Positions 12,401 to 24,400 of a stretch of 64,000 nt of DNA are shown here, one piece after another. Position 1 is the first letter of the stretch; the number at the start of each line of letters is the position of its first letter. The stretch is from assembly GCA_903813345.2 (NCBI GenBank), contig CAIIXF020000005.1, positions 29,267,375 through 29,331,374 of the forward strand, written 5' to 3'. Under the pieces are notes generated by a model. That model made no database searches, was not told the origin of the DNA, and worked only from the letters and a program-made list of their open reading frames with translations. The stretch comes from Owenia fusiformis (lineage: Eukaryota > Annelida > Polychaeta > Sabellida > Oweniidae). Both the position numbers and the translations under genes were made by a program.

Positions 12401-15400
12401 CCTACCTCTGGTGTGCTCATGTGGCCAGTATGAACACACATATAAAATTTCAATTCAAAGCATAACATTAGTCCTAATCTCTTGTGTCACTGAGATGTTA
12501 TTAATGGCCAAGCAGGTTTCTGAGATTTAATGTGTTTCATTCATTTCTACAAGAACTCACACATTCTATATATTAAGTCAGTGTTCTCCCCCCAAAAAAA
12601 TTCCACCTGGGTGCAAGTTTTCAAGTCTGAAAAAATCAGTGCTCGCTACGCTCACAATATCTCTGTGTAGGTGCTTACTTAACTCATTTTTTAAATCAGA
12701 AGTTGAAGTGCAGGATGCCAACTGGGGGGCCTTTGGTTTCAAGTGGGGGGGGGGGTAAAGTGACATGGGGAGATCACTAAGTGATATGATATTTTTAATT
12801 TAGTTTATGTTCATAGGATTATCCATACATTCTCATTTATTGATTCTTAATCTTTATTTATGGAATTTCCTGAATCCTTGTAATGAGTATTATTCCTTCT
12901 CTGAATAATTTTTGGGTGGTCATTGTAATATTTTAGGCTAGTTGTGGCTGCTATGGGAACATGAACACTTGTGCCCTGGAGAAGCAGCTCAAATGTCTTC
13001 ATTGATAGGGAATCAATCTTTTGTCTATGTTTTTTTATATTTATTTACCTATCTAAAATATGCAATGTATTAGATCAGATAGACAAAAAATATAACACCT
13101 TCATTATGTACAAGCAGCTCATACCCGGACAGAAGAATAAAAATCTGTACAAATTGATTGATAAAAAAACAGGTTTTAAAATGCTCATAAATATTAGATA
13201 CCTTATACATGCAATACACTGGAGTAATACTACTCAGATAACATTTTGGTTATTTTACCTTGATATTTGAAGACAATTGTTAAATACATATAAATATTAG
13301 ATTTAGAATTGTACTTTTTCGTTACGATGTTAAATTCATTTCATATTCTGTCAATGTTAATTACATATACCTACATATAGATATCTCAAACTGGGAACTG
13401 GGGACTGGGGACCAGCTTAGAAGATACATACATACATACATATAACATTCATAGATATCTCAAAATGGGAACTGGGGACTGGGGACCAACTTATAAGATA
13501 CATACAAATATATATATATACACAAACATAGATATCTCAAACTGGGAACTGGGGACTGGGGACCTTCTTAAAAGATACATACAAATACATACATATTATA
13601 CATGTATATAGCATATAGATATCTCAAACTGGGAACTGGGGACTGGGGACCTGCTTAAAAGATACATACAAATACATACATATTATATATAGCATATAGA
13701 TATCTCAAACTGGGAACTGGGGACTGGAGACCAGTTTAGAAGATATATACAAATACATACATATATAACATGTATAGAATACACATATATCTCATAAATT
13801 TCTCAATGTAAGATATTCATGAATTATTGTTATTTAATTAACATATTCCATGCTTGTATATATATCATACATATATGAATACATATGATAATGTATGTAT
13901 CTATCTAATTTGCATATTCTGTGCTGGCATATAATATACATTTGCATAAATATGTAGATATATGTATATATGCATAAATATATAGATATATGTATGTATA
14001 CATATACATATATGTATCTATCTAATTTGCATATTCTGTGCTGGTTTACATGGCCCATAAGCCTTATAAAATATATATGATACACTTGATGTTGAATGCT
14101 TTTTAAAAGCTTAACATGCCCATGTGATCCATTTGTACACAAAAAACAGATATAAAAAGTGACAGTCTAATTTGATGACCACATACATATATGTTGGCAG
14201 TGAGTGACATTCTCTACGTGATATGCTCTTACATATGCATCATGTACTTACCTGAGCCTACCTTAACTGCACTATTACATACTTATCTGGGAATAGCTTA
14301 TATGAAGATATACAGTATTCTCATTAGGGTTTTTTGATTCATATACTGAGCTGATGGAATCAATCATTCTCTACTAGGTACATTCTAGGATATTTGGAGA
14401 ACTGATTCAACTACATATTAATTTTTAAATTTTAAACTACAAAATGTGAATCTTATTAAAGAATTTCAACTGGGTACAGGTGTTATATTCATAATATATA
14501 TTTTTAAGTTACTGAGAATCGATGCCGGGATAGTACGATATTTTGATCATATTATCTCATGTAGACAGTTTATAACAGACACCTTGGAACTGTGATTAGC
14601 AGTACATAGTAATCTTTACGGAAATTCCTCTTTGGTTTATTTTGTAAATAGATTAATTTTCTGAGTATCAGTTTATTTGTTACATAAAAATACAAGATTT
14701 GATTCTTATCTTATCTTAATTAAAATGCCATGAATGTAAAATCAGTATGATAAAATGCTGTTTACATTTATAACATTGTAGATTAAAGTATTTGAATTCT
14801 GTTTTCCAGGTGTCATTTTCAGTGGTTAGCATTGGACCGCAAAGTTTTAGAAAATGACTTTCCACGTAAATCAGGGCCATTGACCTTATATTTTGCAGTA
14901 AGGTAAGAAAAGTAACGAAACTTTTTTATTTTTATATGGTCTCATGTCTATTATTTTTTAGCTATTTCTTGGCAAAGTGGACATCTAACTTACATGTTCT
15001 ATTATTTTGAAGACATTAGAAGACAAATGATCAACTAAGCTTAAAATCAGTTTTACCCGCAGTGCCATATAATATTTGATAACGCAAAATGGCTGCAGTT
15101 TCACTTCAGTTTATTACACTTGAATAATGCATTGTGGGTAATGCTGAGAATTGTGGGTAACACAAAAGCGCAATCTCAATCAAAACAAATTGGTATATGG
15201 GGGAGGATACAAGGCTTAAAACAATATTTTTCTGTATGATTCTCAGTTACATACCATTTAAGGTACCAAAGGTGTTTTACTTACAGACTTCACTGAATAG
15301 GGGAAAGGGGGGGGGGGTCATAAGTCTTTATGCAAAACTATTATTGAAAAATTTCCTCAGCTTCATTTGAATATGCACTCACATGGAAGTCTATTCCATT

Positions 15401-18400
15401 TCAGATTTTATATTCCCAGTATATGCGGGTTAGCCTATAACTCAACCATAGAGCTCTTCTACCTGCAGGCCAAACAGAACGTCTTCAAGGTAGGGATGCA
15501 ATTTGAGATTCATTCATTGTTACATCACTTGGTGTGTTATACTATTGCCATGACAATATCATTCTGATGGTCCTTTTAGAGATTATAACCCCTTATCTGT
15601 TAAACAAACCAATGAGACAGAGATTTGTTAACATTAATTCCTCATATTTCATATTCCTCCTCTATAAGAGTCCCTCCCTGAAAATTTAAAAACCTTCAAA
15701 AGATTCTAGCCCCATTCCGAAAAAGTCGCTAGCTCCCTGCATTATGCGATCTTTATTGACTCTGTTCTGAAGGAAACATATCTGACAAAATAATAAAAGT
15801 ATAGAAGAAAAGTAGCTGCAGACTGGGCAAGGTACAATGATACAATACCAGAGAGCAATCCTTGCATACCTACTAGAGAAAATAAATACGGCAAACTTGA
15901 TAACATTATTACTTGTACAAGAGAGCTCATAATTAGAATCTTAGTGTCCTTGTGAAAGACCAACATACCCAGTGAAAATGTGTTCAGTCCATATATAATT
16001 GGGCTGAATGTCCATATTTTGAAAGGGTACTCCAGAAGATAGAATTGCTCGGCTTGAATTTGCATAAGTCCATAGAATAAGACCTTTGTTAATGGCATGA
16101 CCCATGCTACTAGTATTGTTGTAATTAGAGATAATGTCACTATTGCTATTATGAAATTAACCACCATGTGGAACTTTGCTTTCATATTGAGGTTGAAGTC
16201 ATAACCATCTGAATTAAGGTCTCTATTTGTCAAATACACAGTTATAAGTTGTGGAATTCCAAAGAGCCATTTGGTCATCATAAATCCTCCTGTATGTATT
16301 ACATTGAAGTATCCAAGAATATTACTGCGATCATATGGAGTTTTAGCCGTTTTAGCAAGTGTAATGCTCAATATGAACAGCTCCATTCGATCTATTAATT
16401 CCTTTAGTCCCATCGGCAAAGACATTTTTAGCACAGCCATGAATCCTAATGGAGTCCATTGTGATGGTGTTAATGGATCCAGCTGCGCCAGAATCTGATG
16501 TTTCCTGTATACAATGGCCAGAAATATCACCGTGGTAACAATGGAAGCATAGGTTGACAACACCGGGATCAAGATTGAATGAGATGTTGCTAATGATGTT
16601 TTTAATAAACAAAATGTAACTGTGATTTTTATGAACAGTCTAACGAATTCAGACGCGATGCAATACTTTCCGTAATCAAGTCTCAGTAAAAGCCCTTCTA
16701 GAGCAGTGTCCAAATTAGAGACCATGGGGCAAAAGCACAGTGCGGTTAATCCTAGTTTTACTATGGATAGTTCATTGTCAGTTAGCCCAAATAACAACTT
16801 AATTATATTCCCCATTGGAGTCTGACCAAGTGATAACATAAGAGTCGCAGTTATACACCCAACATACAAAATAAATCTCAATCCTTTCCAGAAACCTTTC
16901 CTCGATTGTACAAAAACAATGAAAATCTGACTCGCTTGTGATGGCGACAGATATGCTTTGGTTAATCCATTTACTGTCGATGTTATAGCTAGCCCAGTGA
17001 GTGCCTCTCTGAGGTTTGCCGCATAGGTTTGGCTCATAATTTCCATCTGACGGTTCACGGCAGGTTCAAATGTCACAAGACATAGGGGTAAAAACAGCCC
17101 ACATATTTTAATATACTCCATTTTCATCAACCTTTGGTTTGAAATGATCATCCAGTTATTCCTGTATATTCTTAATAAGTTTGACCACTTCTTTTTCTCT
17201 ATAATATATTATTCATAAACAGCGCAGATTATGAAACATATTATGAGTTTTTCTGTTGTTTTTCATCAGTATTTTGTCATCTACAGAGTGGGCCAAAAAC
17301 TGCTATATTTTTATATGTTGTTATAACTTTTGTAACTTTTGTAATACATGGATCTTAAATAACTGTTTCAGAGGACATGCAGTAAATTGTACAATCAATC
17401 CCAAAATGGTGTAACGATAATCAATAATCGTAATGTTAATTTAATGCAATGAGTAAGATTAACAGTCAACAGGGTGTATATTATGGAAACTTTTAGTTTC
17501 AAGGGTAATATTTAATATAGCAATTTTTGATTTTAGTTATGTGCCATATTTTGAATGAGGTAGTTGTCTTAAACATGCATTATTCAAAAATATTTTTGCC
17601 AACCCTGTTCGTTATACATTTGATTTTTTTCAAATTCAAGGTCAATGTTTTAGTTTACCAGGTTTTGTTTAATAGATCCTAATCTTCATATAAAACCTTT
17701 TTTTTAGATATTTTTTTTATTAAGCAACAGCTGGTTACACTTTAATGTGACCTTTGTTTTAATTTTTTCATGAAATTTCAACAGAGAACCAATCTTTGGC
17801 ATTATACATGAAAAGATAACACATTGAACTACCCTGACCCAAGTCAGACTTTCCTCTTACTTTTAGAGATGATTCTTCCTTTTTTACTGAACACCCTTCA
17901 ACATGAACACTGCTTTGGTCTCAATGTTTTAATCTTCCATGTAAGACTTCCATTTTAAAACATCTGCCAGTCTGAACACATTTGGCTGAAACCAGTGACT
18001 TTGAGATTCGATATGTGTTACTGTACAGCCTTCATAACGTATTCTAGGGATTTTCTGATTATGTAATCTGATTAGATATAGGCAAGATTGAAGAATTATC
18101 TCTATTTTAGAGAGGAGTGTAGAGGTAGTTGAGCTTGCAAAGGGTAATATGGGACTTAAGTGTCATTTTAATGCTCATCCCTCTTACTCATATCATTTGT
18201 ATATATTTTGCAATTGTCAGGAAATCTTCATCTTGCAAACAGTTCAACTTTCTTATAGTCGTACTTGGAGTGGTTAATGTCCAGAAATAACTTGATTATA
18301 GAAAGTATATTATAGTATGCTTAAAATTAATAGAACAATTTTGTACTGCTGGGACAGTGTTTTATACTGAAAGGATTGTGTTTACTAGTGACAAATGGTG

Positions 18401-21400
18401 TTTCCTAGTGACAAATGGTGTTTCCTATTGACAAGATGGTGTTTACTTACAGGACAGCAGTATTTTTTTAATTAGAAGCTGTCAGGTGGTAAATTTTGCT
18501 ACTCGTTTTTAAGTCAAGGTTTCTCCAGTTGTCCTGGGTGTGAAAATACTGCCAGGAGATTAAAAAAATAATCTGGCAGCGTGAACTTGAGATTGACATC
18601 CACAGACTTGACTTCCTGTATATGAGCATCTGTCTTGAGAATCTCCTCAAATTTCATATCTCCATTTTTAGCATCTAAGACCATATTTGTGTTTCTCTTA
18701 TTTATGACAGTGTTTCCATGTTGTGACGTTACGTTTCCTGATTTCAACATCATTTCCTCAAGAGTTTTCTAAAAGTCGAATGATCTTCGATGTAAAAAAA
18801 TCAAAATATGAAATGTTAAGTCAGGAATGAATTTAAAGAATAGAGCTGAAGGATTTTCCAATTAAGGTGAAATCATAATGGATATGAAATGTGTATTTGG
18901 AGCTTTTGGTACTATCCTATGATAGTCTATATACCTTTTATACAGACTGACTTCAGTTTATTGCAATTTCTTGTGACATTATTTTATTGGTTTGTTTAAC
19001 CGTGTTTGAAGTATATGAAACTTTCGTACATCAACATGTTTTTTAGAAAAATTCTTCAAAAACAGGCAGCTTTTGATAGAAGCAACTGGTGAACATTACC
19101 GTTTACCTGCTGTGAGTGAAACACCTGAAATACATTGTAGCACTCGTATTGTTTTTTACGGTGTTCAGCGTTCTGCATCTAACATTCTGTGGTTGGCATT
19201 CAGAGTTCAGAGTCTGTAACAAATGGCATGTTGTGACATTTTGCATGTTAATGCTTATTTCTATGTATTGTATATTATTTATTTCTATGTTTTAGGGTGT
19301 TGTCGAGTGTGACAGTGACACAGCATTTGAGTTAGCAGCCCATGTTCTTCAGGCATCAGTTGGAGACTACACAGAGTAAGTAGACTAATATATTAATGGT
19401 TTGGTAGGGAGGGGGAGGAAAGGTACATTTTGGTCCATTCATTTTTGTTTTCTTATCCTATAATGGTTGTTCTGGACATCTCTTTTTCTGATGAAGAAAT
19501 CGGATTTGAGACTTTGAGACTGAGTATGTACTTCGTAACTCAAGATTTCATATTTGAATGATGTTTTGAGTATTTTAAATCAGCTTTTTGTCAAGATATT
19601 TAGAGAGAGACAATATATCATTTCAAACCAAATCCATGTTAAGTTTGTTTTATTAGAAATCAAAGAAAATTTGTTATAAATTTCAAAAAAATATTTTTGA
19701 AGGCCATTCAGTTATACCATATCATGATTTTCAACATTAGACATATCGAGTTCGTTCCCCCTTTGCCTTTCTGTGGAAGGGATAAATTTGGTTTCATTTA
19801 GAATGAAAGGAAGAATTGATATGCTGCACATGTTATCATAATGTGAGGCATATTAATCCATTCACATCTACAAATGCTATGATCCTGTTATCACCTCCTC
19901 TCAAAACTGACATTTGAATGTCAAACATTAAGGGCATGTGAAAGAGTCGAGGTTAACGTCTCTTGGTACATTTTTGAAAAATTCAAATATCTCTAATTAT
20001 GAATGAAGCTCAATGGTTTTGAAATATTATATTTTAGATTAATCGAAAATGCATAAACTTCACTTTGAAATTATGGAGATTAAATGATCATGTCTAATCA
20101 ACAGGTTATAATTATAAGAACCAAAATGTTAATTTCCTTGGCCTAATGATGCAGAGCTAATAGTTTGTGTAGTGACTAGATCAAGTGGCATTCATATCCA
20201 CTCATCAATGCCCATAGTGGAATCAAAGAATCAAAGCATATTTAGGTCTTTGGTGGTCTTTTGTGGATATAGCAGATAGTTTGGTTGCCTGGTAAGATAC
20301 TGCATTTTATATTATGGGTTTCATTAGAATCTCTGATAACAGGCAAAATGGATTTTTTGAAATTGTTTTTAACATGGAATCAATTGCAAAACAACTGACA
20401 GTTTTGTTAGAAAAAACAAACAACTTTTAATAAATATTTATGTATAGATGTAGCATATAATGTTGTGAAAATAGGTGTACAGTTATGGTCAAATTAGATT
20501 TTTGAATTGATCACTAATTAAGATTCAAGATTATTTCAGGTTCCATGTACATGTCATGATTTTTAGATTTCCATTTCACAATATTTCACAACTAGCTAAA
20601 TGCTGACTTGACAGGATAAATCCATGAGATGAATTCATTTTAATATTTTTCTGTCTCAAAAATTGAAAACCAATGCATGATCATATTTGGAACCCTGCAA
20701 TTCTGAAATCTTAGGGAACCCTGTATTTTGTGTGAACCTATATAATGAGACTGCCTGGGCTTCCATCCAACTGTCCCTTGCTCTGCAGATTAATGAAAAA
20801 AAGTAGGAATTATACCTCTTCAGGTTATCTTCATATACAAAGTGTGAGTCAGAGGTTTTGTTTTGTGATTTATAGCCCCTGTATAAGCACTGGGGTCTAT
20901 ATTTCATACAAGGGTAGAATCTATTATGCATAGGAATATTTCTTGAGGATAGAGGAAGGCTTGTCAGTCTGTATACTCAAAACTTCTTGGAATTCTGCTT
21001 TATGTCTGATTATTAGTGTCATAAAGTGTAAACAACAGCAGCTTCTTTAAATCAAAGCTTCCATTCCCAGCCTCCTAATTACCCCAAAGCTAATTATTAT
21101 ATCCATCTTGCTGCCCTAATGGCCAGCATATCCAAAGTTCATATATTGATTTGCTTTCTCAATTCATGAAGCATTACCTCAGTTCATGAAATACTACCTC
21201 AATTCATGAAATACTACCTCAATTCATGAAGCATTACCTCAATTCATGAAATGCTACCTCAATTCATGAAATACTACCTCAATTCATGAAGCATTACCTC
21301 AGTTCATGACTTACTACCTCAATTCATGAAATACTACCTCAGTTCATGACTTACTACCTCAATTCATGAAATACTACCTCAGTTCATGAAATACTATATC

Positions 21401-24400
21401 AATTCATGAAATACTATATCAATTCATGAAATACTATATCAATTCATGAAATACTATATCAATTCATGAAATACTACCTCAATTCATGAAATACTATATC
21501 AATTCATGAAATACTATATCAATTCATGAAATACTATATCAATTCATGAAATACTATATCAATTCATGAAATACTACCTCAATTCATGAAATACTATATC
21601 AATTCATGAAATACTATATCAATTCATGAAATACTATATCAATTCATGAAATACTATATCAATTCATGAAATACTATATCAATTCATGAAATACTATATC
21701 AATTCATGAAATACTACCTCAATTCATGAAATACTATATCAATTCATGAAATACTATATCAATTCATGAAATACTATATCAATTCATGAAATACTATATC
21801 AATTCATGAAATACTATATCAATTCATGAAATACTATATCAATTCATGAAATATTACCTTGATTCACGATTCAAGACTTATCCAAGACCGCCCTTTTCTC
21901 TGGCTTGCTACCTCGATTCAAGACTTCCTTCATCAATATAAATTCTCAATAAATGACTGACTATTTTGAAATGATTGAAACCATTAGAGCCTTCTACTGG
22001 TAAAATGATTGAAATTCAAATGATAAACTTAACTGATAGAATTGGATGAAAAGATAGGTTGATCATGATATTGCTGATATCCTCCATGTCAAGTATATAA
22101 ATCCCAAAAGATTTGTGAAAATGGTGTATTTTGAAATGCATTTTCATCTGTTGTTTTGTTTTTCACTTATGAACATGAAATGATAACTAACAGCAGCAAT
22201 GATAACTGGCAGGTTTCAGACTTATATCTAATTATACTAGTAAGTAAGGCCAGGAATAATCATGATTGAAATCCCTGCAGAATGGATCTAATTTGAGAAT
22301 GTGTATGTGTGGCATATTAAAAAAATGACTGGTTGAAGTTTCCCAACCCCAGAGATGATATGGAAATTCAGATAATATTTTGTCAACCAGTATTTTATCC
22401 TTTTTCGTACATTATGTCCATCTTTTCTTGTAAAATTCCTTATTTAGTTGGTTATACTTCTATTAAACCAGTTTATTTCATCATTCATAATTTTTTGGGA
22501 GGTGACGATGATAGGATAAAAAAAGGGTGATAATATTGCTATTATGTCATTGGGATAAGGGTAAGGGAGTCCAACATTTGTTGAATTGCTTTTTCTCAAG
22601 GGCTCTAGTGATCCCTTCCCCCTCACCATAACCTAGATGAAGGGAGAGGGTCCTTAGACTGCAAAATATAAAAATGTGATGTAACTACTTAGGAAAATGA
22701 TCATCTTTATTTAGGAATAGTCCCCATGTTTAATATTCTGTTTTCTCACTCAATTTCTTGTATAGAGTAGACTCAATTCCAAAGATGAATATCAGAAACA
22801 GTTGCTGCATAATGCATGTTTACAATTTCTGGGGTTAATTTGACATCTTCCTGAACCATAATTCATCTCATAGACAAGGCACAAATGGCAATATTTGGAA
22901 AAGCAAAGATAATCAATGCAAATCTATAAAAACCAATGTTACAACCTTCTCTATGATTTAATTTGATAAGTATTTATTGTATGTGTATATGAGGCTCATA
23001 TTTTTCACATTCCATCTATTATGTGTGGAATACAATTAATAGTCTATCATTTGGATATATTTGATGTTATAACATTTAATTGCAATCAGGTTTTTTCAAA
23101 TATCATTCCATTGTATAATTATCTTATCTCCTAATTAATAGACAAACTAACTGATGTCAGTTCAGATTGTTGAAATTAGCCCAATAATTATCTCCTGAAA
23201 TCATTTGTATTTGAGTCATAATTTTTTAAAGTCTCATTCCATCAAGGGCGTTACAATACCCGGGAATTTTGGTTCGTCCAGTACTTGTTTGTGATAGCGC
23301 CCTCTGTAGGTCACTGTGCTTATAGCCTACAGTAATACGGGGTAGGATATCGGGAATTCGGTCAGTTTCTATCCGTCGATTTCGCTATGAATTGAAGCAA
23401 GAGTGACCACTTTATCCACTTAAACAATTTGATAATTGATTAAATCTTTAAACAAAATCGATAAACACGTTATACAATTCCTATCTCCTTAGAAATTAGC
23501 ATGTATTTATGGATTGTGTTTTCGAACAAGGCTCGACCCACACCAATAGGGAAATCCTTATGCTAATTAGTATGACGTCATATTTTCCTGGGGAATCCTA
23601 GATTTCAAAGCCTCAGTCTGTTATTGTGTCAAATGTTAACGCTCTTGGGACGCTCTTTTGCAGACAGAAAATTGACAGATTAGCTTTTAACTTTCAGCTT
23701 TGATGTTTAAATATTCTGTATTTCTACCGGACTTCTTGCTGAATATCATATAATGTTATAACTTGATTTGGATCATTGCCTGATTGATCATTCTGAAATT
23801 TTGATTGTGATTCATGATTGATTGGCAAGAAAAATAATTCCTATTGTTTTCCAGCGAAGTCAAAATGTTACAGCATGAGTTTTAATGTCGAGTTTGCATC
23901 ATGTTAAATTCTGCTAGTGATTAGAAGTCCATGCACAAGCATACACATAAGAGACAAACACACCCAGGCTCCAGGCCGTGGATGGAAATATAACACTATT
24001 TAAGGCACAAACTGGTATTAACAGACCGATATGTAGTGTCTGCCATGTATTGAAGGTAAACCAATCTGTATTATTAATGTTTCTTCTATCAATACATGGG
24101 TTGTGCAATAGAAAAGCAATGGCACAATCAAAAATGTGCATATCAATCGTGAATATCTCTCGGTTCAAAGCTTATTTACAACAGAATCGTGTCAAAATAT
24201 GTGTCTGAGTAACAGTTATACATTATAAGATCGCAAACTCTTACCAATTATCAGCCGAATGGCTCATTTCAACGAAATGTCCTTAAGACAACAGCCCTGG
24301 GTCGCGCCTGAGACCAAAAACTACTTCAAATAGCCCTCCCCTAATTATATTGGATAATCACATTTATGCGTGCGCGCGCAGCTCATCCAATGAACGAAAC

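Larger units (their letters stand above)
7934..14071. mobile_element. Foldback-like element, ~6.1 kb, minisatellites in both arms
   Basis: Two ~0.7-kb arms (7934-8603 and 13372-14071) are reverse complements. The outer end reads ggcttatgggccatgtaaac in the left arm; then comes AT-rich sequence, then five tandem units carrying the ccccagtccccagttcccag core. The ~4.8-kb interior has no transposase and contains a nested pogo-like element (8945-10312). This resembles Foldback-type elements, whose long inverted repeats hold subterminal tandem arrays. Alternatively, two ~0.7-kb elements inserted in opposite orientations. No target duplication was recognised. Confidence 0.6.

Noticed and set aside
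18468-18753. Minus-strand ORFs of 60-79 codons in intron 3
   Set aside because: No recognisable domain, no convincing splice partners and no link to the ANKH-like gene.
21161-21860. CRISPR-like array
   Set aside because: Units are contiguous 20-mers with no unique spacers, in a eukaryotic intron.
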